This document shows, in pieces, positions 1 through 7,443 of a stretch of 8,129 nt of DNA. The stretch is from Crocinitomicaceae bacterium (GTDB lineage: Bacteria > Bacteroidota > Bacteroidia > Flavobacteriales_D > Crocinitomicaceae). The stretch's first letter is position 1. Every line of letters starts with the position of its first letter. The stretch spans positions 1 to 8,129 of the forward strand of contig JALWLM010000023.1 in NCBI GenBank assembly GCA_027084145.1, written 5' to 3'. The notes below the pieces were generated by a model, which was not told the DNA's origin, searched no databases, and worked only from the letters and a program-made list of their open reading frames with translations. The position numbers were made by a program, and so were the translations under genes.

Positions 1-288
1 TTTTTCTTGCATAAAATTATCTTCACTACCATATTTTAAATCTACCAGTATCCCGGAGTTTACCTTTTGAACGGGAACAAGTCCTAATAACGAAAATACA
101 CTGTCCGTATGATTTCGTAAAAAAACCTCTTTTTTATTCCTCTCTGAAATGTTTTTATAAAAAAACACTTTATCTCTGAAAATAAAAACATCAGTCCTTC
201 TCTTTTTTACTTTATTAGGATTACCACAAGAGTTTACAATCAAAGAAAAGCACGCCCAAAAGATAAAAAAGCGATCTATACTTTTCAT
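1..288 (-). CDS. Partial VanX-like (M15D) D-Ala-D-Ala dipeptidase lipoprotein, N-terminal 96 codons
   Basis: This is an open frame of exactly 96 codons with no stop before the left edge; the C-terminal part lies outside the window. Residues 1-20 form a lipoprotein signal peptide with lipobox V-N-S-C and lipidated Cys21, followed by G-N-P-N. There is no acidic surface-export signature after the Cys, so a periplasm-facing lipoprotein is the simpler reading. A basic linker (residues 28-55) leads to residues 79-92, GILVDLKYGSEDNF. This matches the first conserved segment of M15D dipeptidases (VanX, DdpX), typically [DE]hKYxxxDNhxG. These zinc enzymes hydrolyse D-Ala-D-Ala. The metal ligands (HxxxxxxD and the later E and H) would lie beyond the edge, so activity cannot be judged. 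The ATG (288-286) overlaps the TAA of the upstream amidase (290-288), implying co-transcription and coupled translation. Family assignment rests on one motif plus the lipoprotein context; the reading frame itself is firm. Confidence 0.68.
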   Translation of the reverse strand, partial: MKSIDRFFIFWACFSLIVNSCGNPNKVKKRRTDVFIFRDKVFFYKNISERNKKEVFLRNHTDSVFSLLGLVPVQKVNSGILVDLKYGSEDNFMQEK

Positions 289-3200
289 TATTTCTTATAA
301 ACAGGAATCATGCTACGCCCTACTTTAATATAGTAAGCCCCTTTTACTAAATTCGATAAGTCAAGTTCCACTTCTTTTTTTGAAATATAGTGTATGATAA
401 CTTTCACCTTCCTTCCTCGGATATCATGTAACTGTAAATTTTCAATATCCTTTTGGGATGAAATCACTTTTACTTTCGAACTTGTCGGGTTGGGATAAAC
501 AGAAAAATGAGTATCCATCCCAATATTGTAAACATTTGCAGTTGACAATTTAGCAATCGTAAAACGATCTCCATCTGATAAATAAACATTGTCAAATGTT
601 GCTATATTTCCGCTATAAGAAGAAAGATTAATTTGTGCTGCATTTATAAATGTCCCTCCATCACTATCAATAAGTAAAACCAAATCGGTATTATTTCCTA
701 TTGGAAGACCTGTCAAATCAAAATGAATGGAAACATTTCCGACATCCCCTGTTTGGTCTGCTTTCCAAACCCTTTCCATTCTGTATTCTACACCTAAAGG
801 GATATCCGAATTTTCCATTATTGACATAGAACCGTTATTATGTCCCCATAAAAGGAAATCTCCGTCATCTAAACTTGACGGGGTATTAATTCGAACAATT
901 GCCTGTCCTTTTGCGTCATTATGAAAACTACTTAAGCTATCCCGTCCAATACCCGCAACCTCATGTTCAAAAGTTCCCTGGGCATCATAAGCATATAAAT
1001 CATTTGAAATTAAAAGACCGTATTTTGATGAGAGATAATTAGAAACAATTTTATTTCTTGCTGAATTCAAGAAATCATTATAAATAATAATCTCAGAAAA
1101 ATCTCCTTGATGAAATTGACTAGGGTCATAAGCGCTATCTATTCCGTCTTGTTCTCCTCCTATTGCTAAACACCCTCCGGGTGTTATACTTGTCCCGGTT
1201 TGAAATCCATAAGATGTAAATGCCAAACTATTGTCTTTCCATATCTCTATTAAACCATCATAATTTCTCCAACTCGAGCTGACAATATGAAAATTATTAT
1301 CATTTGTCGCTATAGAAGAATTAATGAAACCTCCATGGTAAATAATTAAGGATTCACTTCCATAAATCAAATAATCGTTACTCCCTGCTGAGGACGCATA
1401 TGAGAGCAACCCGTCTCCCGCATCGCTTGTTTTATTTACATGAAAGGTAGTTATTTCCGTTGTTGGGAAGTCCGAAAAATTATTTCTTATCAGTCTGCCC
1501 TCCGCTTGTTCAAACCTTACCACCGGATAACCATTGATGATATTAGAATAAAACCTTGGAGTATACGAAGTATTACTCTGAAGAACATCATTCCCATTTC
1601 CTGAATTATCCAACCAAGAAGTAATATCTGCTCCGTCTGAATAATTAGAGACTCCATCAGGCATTAACCATAATTTATTTGTAACAGAGTCTCCAACCCC
1701 TCCCGGTCCTGTATAACCGAAATTAAGATTACTTTCATCATCTAAAATTATATGTGTGTGCGTCGTTATTGCCCCTAAAGTAGCATTAACAGGATTACTT
1801 AATGTGATAATTATTGTTTCTGAATTCTCAACAAGCGCATCATCTAAAATATTAGCCGTAATATTAACAGAAGTGTTCCCCGAAGGGATTGTAACCGTTC
1901 CGTTTGATAAAAGATAATCAGCACCTGATGTGGCAGTTCCTGTAACCGTATAATCTACGGAAACATTTTGCGTACTTGTTAAACTCAATCCAACCTCAAA
2001 GTTTACAGTTGTATTCGACTCTGTTATATTGGATGTTGATTGAGAAAAAGAAACTTCAACGGGATAATTAATCGTGTAATTAGCTTCCCATCCCGGATTT
2101 GTTGTTCCACAATCACTTCTGAATTCAACCAAAAGATAACTTCCTGTAGAAACAATTGTTCCCGGCGAAGTCGTTCCGTTATATACCCCTATTAACGGCG
2201 AATTTACCGAGTCGCCATCATAAATAAACATGTAATCATAATTTAACTCCAGATCAAAAGCCGTGAAGTTTAATGTCACATTACTTGCATTTGCATCTCC
2301 AAACAACCACAATTCCCGTTCATCATCCTGATAATTTCCGGAAGCTCCCCCCGTGTCATAAAATGCTCCCGATGCATTTGTTATGAGCGTTGGTGTATAA
2401 GTGTTGTTAATTAACTTATAATACTTTTCCCAATCCCAATGAATACCCGGATCAGTGTGCGATTGATTGGGATAATGTTGATGTCCTTTTATTTTTGTAC
2501 ATCCCCCCAATGTTTGCAACCCTGAAGAAGAAGGACCATAATAAGTTCTCAATGGAGGAATACCGTACCCACTATTGGTTATATCCCTGCTTAAATCTGC
2601 GGAGGCTTGATACATTGCCGGTGTATACCATAAAGGATCACTGACATAACCTTCATGTTCTATACCAATCGTATATGGATTCTCACTTCCTACATGCCAT
2701 GCTTTATCTGCCTCTAAAACCATTTGAGTAACTTGACCATCCGAAGAACGTATAATGTAATGAAAAGAAACATCTGAAACACAATTTTGTGACCAAGAAA
2801 TAGAACCTGCGTAACTCCCTTGTGTTGTATGAATTGTTACCGCTGATATAGCCGTTCCGTTTCTTGAACTGAAATTACAAGTTGGAGCAGGGTTCCATAT
2901 TGCAGGTCCATAATCCGGTCCTTTTTCAATGATCACTCCATTTGAACTTACCATTGGAGTATAAACATCTCCTTCATCCGAAATAATTGCTGTCGGTGTG
3001 AAAGAGATTCGTTTTGCAGAAAGAACTTTTAAATTGTTTTTCCCGAAAATAAGCTCTAAATCAAATGAATGGACAGGGAAATCATATTGTACCGCCTTTT
3101 GACTATCATTTAAAAAACGGAATATTTGATATAACTGCATATCCCTTGCCAGTAAATTCACTTTTCCGCTATCGGGAATCTCAGACAATTGCAAAAGCGA

Positions 3201-3626
3201 TTCTTTTAAATGCAAATCTCTTGGTTTTGAAGGATCATTGTTTTGTTTTAGTTCAATGAGTATATTTAATGCTTTTGCATATGCCAATATTTGTTGATTT
3301 GGACTTTGTTTTTGCTCAGAAACACTGATTCCGGATAACAGAGCAACCAGTTTTGCATTCTCTTTAAAATACCCTTTTCCATCATCAAATAACCCCATTA
3401 TCCCAAAAGCTGAAGGCATACCGCTACAAGATACCTCCTCGCTAATCAGGTGTGTCATTCTTGTATTAGACCACGCAACCGCTTCCAATACACCCTTCGG
3501 AACTTTAGGTGCTTGTAAATAAGCGGAATTGAAATTTACTTGTTGTTTAGGCAATAATGCTACTTGAGAAAATAATAATTGCCCGTAAAAAAAGAGGATA
3601 AAAAGAATTGAATACAATTTCATCAT
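288..3626 (-). CDS. T9SS-secreted multidomain N-acetylmuramoyl-L-alanine amidase (SLT-like, Amidase_2, CUB-like, Calx-beta, LamG-like, sorting domain)
   Basis: This 1112-residue exported zinc amidase is predicted to cut the MurNAc-L-Ala bond of peptidoglycan. A signal peptide (1-20, ending LLFS/Q) precedes a helical domain (about 40-125) resembling lytic transglycosylases. The Amidase_2 domain spans about 255-405: zinc ligands His266 (in VTIHTTQG), His382 (in KGHQHYP) and Asp392 (in HTDPG), with probable catalytic Glu323 (in IGIEHEG). Then come a CUB-like domain (about 415-521), a Calx-beta domain (about 523-631, with the acidic DDALVENSE segment), a LamG/concanavalin-like domain (about 635-872), a Bacteroidota-typical beta domain (about 875-1027) and a T9SS type A sorting domain (about 1036-1112, FSVYPNPTS ... 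GAYYIKV ... KK). It should therefore cross the outer membrane and be released or surface-anchored. ATGs at 3626 and 3623 both fit; there is no Shine-Dalgarno sequence. It sits 60 bases after the ABC-F gene and is coupled by TAATG to the dipeptidase-like gene. The amidase and T9SS calls are strong; the CUB-like and LamG-like boundaries are approximate. Confidence 0.93.
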   Translation of the reverse strand: MMKLYSILFILFFYGQLLFSQVALLPKQQVNFNSAYLQAPKVPKGVLEAVAWSNTRMTHLISEEVSCSGMPSAFGIMGLFDDGKGYFKENAKLVALLSGISVSEQKQSPNQQILAYAKALNILIELKQNNDPSKPRDLHLKESLLQLSEIPDSGKVNLLARDMQLYQIFRFLNDSQKAVQYDFPVHSFDLELIFGKNNLKVLSAKRISFTPTAIISDEGDVYTPMVSSNGVIIEKGPDYGPAIWNPAPTCNFSSRNGTAISAVTIHTTQGSYAGSISWSQNCVSDVSFHYIIRSSDGQVTQMVLEADKAWHVGSENPYTIGIEHEGYVSDPLWYTPAMYQASADLSRDITNSGYGIPPLRTYYGPSSSGLQTLGGCTKIKGHQHYPNQSHTDPGIHWDWEKYYKLINNTYTPTLITNASGAFYDTGGASGNYQDDERELWLFGDANASNVTLNFTAFDLELNYDYMFIYDGDSVNSPLIGVYNGTTSPGTIVSTGSYLLVEFRSDCGTTNPGWEANYTINYPVEVSFSQSTSNITESNTTVNFEVGLSLTSTQNVSVDYTVTGTATSGADYLLSNGTVTIPSGNTSVNITANILDDALVENSETIIITLSNPVNATLGAITTHTHIILDDESNLNFGYTGPGGVGDSVTNKLWLMPDGVSNYSDGADITSWLDNSGNGNDVLQSNTSYTPRFYSNIINGYPVVRFEQAEGRLIRNNFSDFPTTEITTFHVNKTSDAGDGLLSYASSAGSNDYLIYGSESLIIYHGGFINSSIATNDNNFHIVSSSWRNYDGLIEIWKDNSLAFTSYGFQTGTSITPGGCLAIGGEQDGIDSAYDPSQFHQGDFSEIIIYNDFLNSARNKIVSNYLSSKYGLLISNDLYAYDAQGTFEHEVAGIGRDSLSSFHNDAKGQAIVRINTPSSLDDGDFLLWGHNNGSMSIMENSDIPLGVEYRMERVWKADQTGDVGNVSIHFDLTGLPIGNNTDLVLLIDSDGGTFINAAQINLSSYSGNIATFDNVYLSDGDRFTIAKLSTANVYNIGMDTHFSVYPNPTSSKVKVISSQKDIENLQLHDIRGRKVKVIIHYISKKEVELDLSNLVKGAYYIKVGRSMIPVYKK

Positions 3627-3651
3627 TTCGTAGGTTTTTTTAAGGAAGTTG

Positions 3652-3681
3652 CAAGATAATAAAATTGATTTAATCTACCAA
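3652..3681 (-). promoter_or_regulatory. Candidate Bacteroidota promoter for the amidase gene
   Basis: On the minus strand TTG (3681-3679) is followed after 20 bases by TATCTTG (3658-3652), close to the Bacteroidota TTG / TAnnTTTG pair but with one mismatch in the -7 box. A start about 6 bases further on would leave a leader of roughly 20 bases. The amidase may equally be read through from the ABC-F gene, since no convincing terminator lies between them. Confidence 0.35.
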
Positions 3682-3686
3682 TTAAA

Positions 3687-5321
3687 CTATACTTTTTGCC
3701 TGTATAATTCTTCTCTCAATTCTTTAATCTTTTCATTACGGATATATTCTGAAAACGGGATCATTTTATCAATGACTCCATTAGGTGTGATTTCTATCAC
3801 TCTGTTTGAAACCGTATCCGCCAATTCTTGGTCATGAGTTGAGAAAAGGATTGTTCCTTTATAATCTTTCATTGCTTGGTTAAGGGCTTGAATCGACTCC
3901 AAATCCAAGTGATGGGTAGGTTCATCCATCATTAAAAAATTGGCTTTAGCCAACATCATTTTTGAAAGCATACATCTCACTTTTTCTCCTCCCGACAATA
4001 CATCTACAGTTTTCATTGCTTCTTCTCCCGTAAACAACATTCGCCCCAAAAATGTTCTTAAATAAACCTCTTCCTTCTCTTCTTCCGTTTCAGCATATTG
4101 TCTCAACCAATCAATCAGAGGTAATTTTTCTTGGAAATAGGATGCATTATCATGAGGAAGATATGCTGTCTTTATTGTTTTCCCGAAACTAAACGAGCCG
4201 CTGTCCGCCTGAAGGTTCCCATTAAGAATTTCATAAAAAGCCGTTAATGCCTGAGAGTTTTGTGAAAGAATAACAATTTTATCACTCTTGTTAACAACAA
4301 AATCTATCTTATCAAATAAAATTTCTCCTTCGTTACTTTTCTTTGAAAGTCCTTCAATGTTTAGAATTTGATTTCCCGCCTCTCTTTCTTGGGTAAATTG
4401 AATCCCCGGATATTTTCTACTGGAAGGCTGGATTTCTTCAATATCCAAATTTTGCAACATTTTCTTTCTTGCCGTAGCTTGTTTTGATTTTGCTGCATTC
4501 GCGGAAAACCGAGAAATGAATTCCAATAATTCCTTTTTCTTCTCTTCCGCTTTTTTGTTTTTGTCTTGGCGCTGACGAAGAGCCAACTGAGAAGATTGAT
4601 ACCAAAAACTATAATTTCCGGTGTATATTTTAATTTTACTAAAGTCAATATCTACTATATGCGTACAAACCGTATCTAAAAAGTGTCTATCGTGAGAAAC
4701 AACAATAACTGTGTTTTTAAAATCAATTAAAAAATCTTCCAGCCATGCAATGGTTTGTACATCCAAATCATTTGTCGGCTCATCTAAAACTAAAACATCC
4801 GGATTACTGAAAAGTGCTTGTGCCAATAATACTTTTACTTTTAATTCATTAGGCATATCTTTCATTAAAGAATAATGTTTAGATTCATCAATTCCTAATT
4901 GAGAAAGCATTGTTGCGGCATCTGTTTCTGCATTCCATCCGTCTAATTCTGCAAATTCAGCTTCTAATTCAGCTGTCCTCATTCCATCTTCTTCCGAAAA
5001 ATCAGGCTTTGCATATAAACGCTCTTTTTCTTCAATGATTTCGTACAATCTTTTGTGTCCCATTAAAACGGTTTTAAGCACCTCAAATTCATCAAATTCA
5101 TTGTGGTTTTGCTTCAAAACAGCCATCCGTTTTCCCGGTTCTAAAACGACTTGCCCTGTAGTAGGGTCTATTTCACCGGTTAAAATTTTTAAAAAAGTTG
5201 ACTTCCCTGCTCCGTTTGCTCCGATAACACCGTAGCAGTTTTCATTAACGAATTTAAGGTTCACGTCATCAAACAAAACACGTTTACCAAATTGAAGAGA
5301 TAGATTGTTTACTGTTAACAT
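3687..5321 (-). CDS. ybiT: ABC-F family ATPase, YbiT-like
   Basis: This is a 544-residue soluble protein with two fused ATP-binding cassettes and no membrane segments, as in ribosome-associated ABC-F factors that act at the E site. NBD1 has an intact Walker A (GANGAGKST, 34-42), Walker B with DEPTNDLD (180-187) and H-loop SHD (209-211), but its signature reads MPNELKVKV (156-164) where LSGGxxxRV is canonical. The linker of about 245-305 is charged and helical and contains FSANAAKSKQATARKK, the typical P-site-tRNA-facing element. NBD2 has an intact signature LSGGEKVR (442-449), Walker B with DEPTHHLD (466-473) and STHD (494-497). Its Walker A position reads LSQNSQALTA (352-361), lacking the glycines and lysine. 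Length and the segment DGWNAETDAATML resemble E. coli YbiT. It diverges from rmuC across a shared intergenic region and has its own promoter. Family assignment is secure; the exact role is not. Nothing seen points to an antibiotic-resistance ABC-F. Confidence 0.95.
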   Translation of the reverse strand: MLTVNNLSLQFGKRVLFDDVNLKFVNENCYGVIGANGAGKSTFLKILTGEIDPTTGQVVLEPGKRMAVLKQNHNEFDEFEVLKTVLMGHKRLYEIIEEKERLYAKPDFSEEDGMRTAELEAEFAELDGWNAETDAATMLSQLGIDESKHYSLMKDMPNELKVKVLLAQALFSNPDVLVLDEPTNDLDVQTIAWLEDFLIDFKNTVIVVSHDRHFLDTVCTHIVDIDFSKIKIYTGNYSFWYQSSQLALRQRQDKNKKAEEKKKELLEFISRFSANAAKSKQATARKKMLQNLDIEEIQPSSRKYPGIQFTQEREAGNQILNIEGLSKKSNEGEILFDKIDFVVNKSDKIVILSQNSQALTAFYEILNGNLQADSGSFSFGKTIKTAYLPHDNASYFQEKLPLIDWLRQYAETEEEKEEVYLRTFLGRMLFTGEEAMKTVDVLSGGEKVRCMLSKMMLAKANFLMMDEPTHHLDLESIQALNQAMKDYKGTILFSTHDQELADTVSNRVIEITPNGVIDKMIPFSEYIRNEKIKELREELYRQKV

Positions 5322-5340
5322 ATTGAAAATAAATTTTCCG

Positions 5341-5373
5341 CAAAGATAGACATTTCATAAAGAAGTTCCACAA
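5341..5373 (-). promoter_or_regulatory. Bacteroidota-type promoter for the ABC-F gene
   Basis: On the minus strand TATCTTTG (5348-5341) is a perfect match to the -7 consensus TAnnTTTG, with TTG (5373-5371) 22 bases upstream, at the long end of the usual spacing. The predicted start would be near 5335, giving a leader of only about 14 bases before the ATG at 5321. The TTG overlaps the left arm of the inverted repeat at 5372-5390. Confidence 0.6.
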
Positions 5374-5390
5374 CGTAAAAAAAATACGTT
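5372..5390. repeat. Perfect inverted repeat AACGTA-A7-TACGTT in the divergent promoter region
   Basis: The six-base arms at 5372-5377 and 5385-5390 are exact reverse complements around seven A's. The site lies between the two outward-facing -7 elements and covers the -33 region of the minus-strand promoter and the expected -33 position of the rmuC promoter. This geometry suits a dimeric repressor. It is too far from either coding end, and lacks a T-run, to be a terminator. The repeat is directly visible; its operator role is inference. Confidence 0.5.
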
Positions 5391-5399
5391 CCGGTATTG

Positions 5400-5407
5400 T
5401 ATATTTG
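5400..5407 (+). promoter_or_regulatory. Candidate -7 element of the rmuC promoter
   Basis: TATATTTG is a perfect match to the Bacteroidota -7 consensus TAnnTTTG, 29 bases before the rmuC ATG, implying a leader of about 24 bases. No TTG sits at the expected distance upstream; that position falls inside the inverted repeat at 5372-5390, so the promoter may be weak or dependent on a regulator. Confidence 0.5.
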
Positions 5408-5436
5408 TCCATATATAGATTTAAATTTATTTTACT

Positions 5437-6834
5437 ATGGATATGACATCGTTTTTACTCATTTTACTAATCATCATATCTTTGATGTCTTTTATTTTTT
5501 CTTTTCTTAATCGAAAAGATCTTCATTATATTTCTTCGCAATTTCAACGACTAAAAGATGATTTCACGGAAACGAAAACAATTATAAAAGGGATACACGA
5601 TTCGGTGCAATCAGAATTTCAGCAAAGCAGAAAAGAACTTCACGAAAATTTTGCAATCAATAGAAAAGAATTGAAAGAAGGATTAAATGAGTTTGGAAAT
5701 CAATTTGATAAGAACACCTCCAACCTTAACAATTTAATTAAAGAACGACTTAGCGATTTAAAACAAGAAGTCCAATTAAAATTTGACCGATTTGAGAAAC
5801 AGCTCTCGGAAAAAAATGAAATGATGACCAACAACGTCAAAGACATTCGACAAACGGTTGAAAAGCAACTTAAAGATGTTCGAGAAGACAACAATAAGCA
5901 ACTGGAACAAATGCGTATTACCGTAGATGAAAAACTCCAAAAAACACTTAATGATCGTCTTTCTAAATCATTTGAAACAGTCAACCAACAACTTAAAAGC
6001 GTACAAGAAGGTCTGGGTGAAATGAAAACTCTTGCCAATGATGTCGGCGGTCTGAAAAAAGTGCTAAGTAATGTTAAAATGAGAGGCGGCTTCGGTGAAG
6101 TACAATTAGAGATGTTGTTGGAAAATATTCTTGCTCCAAGTCAATTTGAGAAAAATGTCAAGACCAATCCTTCTTATAACGGAACGGTTGAATTTGCCAT
6201 CAAACTACCCGGAAAAAGCACCGAACAATCAGTGGTGTGGTTGCCCATTGATGCTAAATTCCCAAAAGATGTTTATGAACAATTACAGTCGGCTCACGAT
6301 TCGGGTGATATAGAAGCAATTGAGAAAGCTCAGAAAAACCTCTACACAACCATCAAAGAAATGGCGAAAAGTATCAGCTCTAAGTATATTTCACCTCCAA
6401 ATACCACTGATTTTGCTATTTTATTTCTTCCTTTTGAAGGAATTTACGGCGAAGTGGTTCGAAAATCGGATTTATTACAGGAACTGCAAAGTAAATATAA
6501 AATTATTGTGACCGGCCCTACTACGTTAGCTGCTATTTTGAACAGTTTACAAATGGGATTCAGAACACTGGCCATTCAAAAACGAAGTGGCGAGGTTTGG
6601 AATATTCTTTCCGAAGTGAAAAAGGAATTTGAAAAATTCGGAGGAATTCTTCAAAAAGCGAAAAAGAATATCCAAACAGGTCTTAACCAAATGGATGAAC
6701 TTGTTGGAACCAGAACGAATGTGATTAATCGAAAACTAAGAGGAATCGGAACTTCGGGAGAAGAGGAACTTCCTTCACCGGAAAAGAATCTTAATATCGA
6801 TTTACCTCTTCCTCCGGAAGACATTGAAGAATAA
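5437..6834 (+). CDS. rmuC: RmuC family DNA recombination protein, membrane-anchored
   Basis: This 465-residue protein starts with a single N-terminal transmembrane helix (about 5-24) followed by basic residues, so the bulk should face the cytoplasm. Residues 30-210 are a long charged coiled coil with heptad-like repeats. The conserved RmuC core spans about 210-430. It includes RGGFGEVQLEMLLE (216-229; most relatives have W where F219 stands), LPIDAKFP (269-276, with Asp272 and Lys274 in a PD-(D/E)xK-like arrangement), FLPFEGIYGEV (330-340) and TGPTTLAAILNSL (359-371). The acidic, proline-rich tail (443-465) is variable in the family. RmuC is linked genetically to limiting inversions between short inverted repeats in E. 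coli; a nuclease role is inferred from the fold. Length is typical. The start at 5437 gives the best hydrophobic N-terminus; an in-frame ATG at 5443 is possible. It diverges from the ABC-F gene; 51 bases separate it from the downstream lipoprotein gene. Confidence 0.95.
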   Translation: MDMTSFLLILLIIISLMSFIFSFLNRKDLHYISSQFQRLKDDFTETKTIIKGIHDSVQSEFQQSRKELHENFAINRKELKEGLNEFGNQFDKNTSNLNNLIKERLSDLKQEVQLKFDRFEKQLSEKNEMMTNNVKDIRQTVEKQLKDVREDNNKQLEQMRITVDEKLQKTLNDRLSKSFETVNQQLKSVQEGLGEMKTLANDVGGLKKVLSNVKMRGGFGEVQLEMLLENILAPSQFEKNVKTNPSYNGTVEFAIKLPGKSTEQSVVWLPIDAKFPKDVYEQLQSAHDSGDIEAIEKAQKNLYTTIKEMAKSISSKYISPPNTTDFAILFLPFEGIYGEVVRKSDLLQELQSKYKIIVTGPTTLAAILNSLQMGFRTLAIQKRSGEVWNILSEVKKEFEKFGGILQKAKKNIQTGLNQMDELVGTRTNVINRKLRGIGTSGEEELPSPEKNLNIDLPLPPEDIEE

Positions 6835-6855
6835 TACCGTTAAAATGTACTTTTT
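6824..6855 (+). promoter_or_regulatory. Weak candidate promoter for the lipoprotein/TPR unit
   Basis: TTG at 6824-6826, inside the end of rmuC, is followed after 21 bases by TACTTTTT (6848-6855), which matches TAnnTTTG except for the final G. The predicted start would be about 25 bases before the ATG at 6886. In such T-rich sequence a chance match is likely, and read-through from rmuC is an alternative because no hairpin terminator is seen at 6835-6885. Confidence 0.2.
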
Positions 6856-6885
6856 TTACTTCTTTTTAGTTATTATTACATCAGT

Positions 6886-7443
6886 ATGAAAGTAGTGGTA
6901 TCCATATTATCTCTTATTTTGTTTTTGTTCTCATGTTCCGATAGTGAACTTGCTTCCAAGGTGGACTCTATCGAAACATTACAATCCGAATTGGAAAAAC
7001 AACAAACAATTATTGATACAAAATTGAATTCGGATACACTTAATACATTGCTAAAACATCTCTCACTTATATCAAATGATTTAAAAAAACATTATAAAGG
7101 AGATACAATTCCGGTTGAACTTGCATTAAAAATAGATGAATATAAACGAATTCATGAAAGTTTAATTGATGTCCCAAATATAACAAAGGAGTTACATCAA
7201 GAAATTCCATTATCCGCAATAAGATTAAAACATCTCCAATACGACATTGAAAATGCCATTGGAAATAGAGAAAAATATGACGACCATTTAGATCAGGAAG
7301 AACAAATTGTTAATTTGATTATAGCACAAGTTCATTATTGTGATTCTGTGGTACAGAAAGCCCAAACCATTAGAAAAGAACACAGTGATGTTATTCATCA
7401 TTTTATTGAACAATTAAAAAATGACACAATACCTCAACAATGA
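6886..7443 (+). CDS. Small coiled-coil lipoprotein of unknown function
   Basis: I do not recognise this 185-residue protein. It has a type II signal peptide: residues 1-16 are strongly hydrophobic, ending in lipobox L-F-S-C with Cys17. The residues after Cys are S-D-S-E-L, acidic and similar to the lipoprotein export signal that directs Bacteroidota lipoproteins to the cell surface, so surface exposure is possible. The mature part is almost entirely helical and charged: a coiled coil at about 20-48, a second helix at 50-70, a short proline-containing turn (73-77) and further helices to 178. The segment RLKHLQYDIENAIGNREKY (113-131) has the look of a conserved core in small Bacteroidota lipoproteins, but that is recollection, not a search. 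Its TGA overlaps the ATG of the TPR gene by four bases (ATGA, 7440-7443), indicating coupled translation and probably a shared envelope function. An ATG six codons or fewer away is absent, so the start is clear. Confidence 0.8.
   Translation: MKVVVSILSLILFLFSCSDSELASKVDSIETLQSELEKQQTIIDTKLNSDTLNTLLKHLSLISNDLKKHYKGDTIPVELALKIDEYKRIHESLIDVPNITKELHQEIPLSAIRLKHLQYDIENAIGNREKYDDHLDQEEQIVNLIIAQVHYCDSVVQKAQTIRKEHSDVIHHFIEQLKNDTIPQQ

Noticed and set aside
3669..3686. TTTAAT-CTACCA-ATTAAA hairpin just after the ABC-F stop codon
   Set aside because: The 6-bp stem is all A/T and has no clear T-run on the minus strand, so it is too weak to call a terminator; such repeats arise readily in AT-rich spacers.
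4361..4648. Minus-strand open frame of 95 codons inside the ABC-F gene
   Set aside because: It is a +1-frame reading of the Lys-rich linker of the ABC-F protein, which is itself intact through this stretch.
1..5321. Reading the VanX-like gene and the ABC-F gene as an antibiotic-resistance cluster
   Set aside because: No vanH, vanA-type ligase or VanRS regulator is present, the ABC-F protein is of the YbiT housekeeping type, and M15D lipoproteins occur in bacteria not exposed to glycopeptides.
5700..6038. Minus-strand open frame of 112 codons inside rmuC
   Set aside because: It lies opposite the coiled-coil region of RmuC; its Ser/Leu/Cys-rich composition is what the antisense of Lys/Glu-rich coding sequence gives.
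6835..6885. T-rich stretch between rmuC and the lipoprotein gene as a terminator
   Set aside because: There are T-runs but no GC-containing stem before them on the plus strand.
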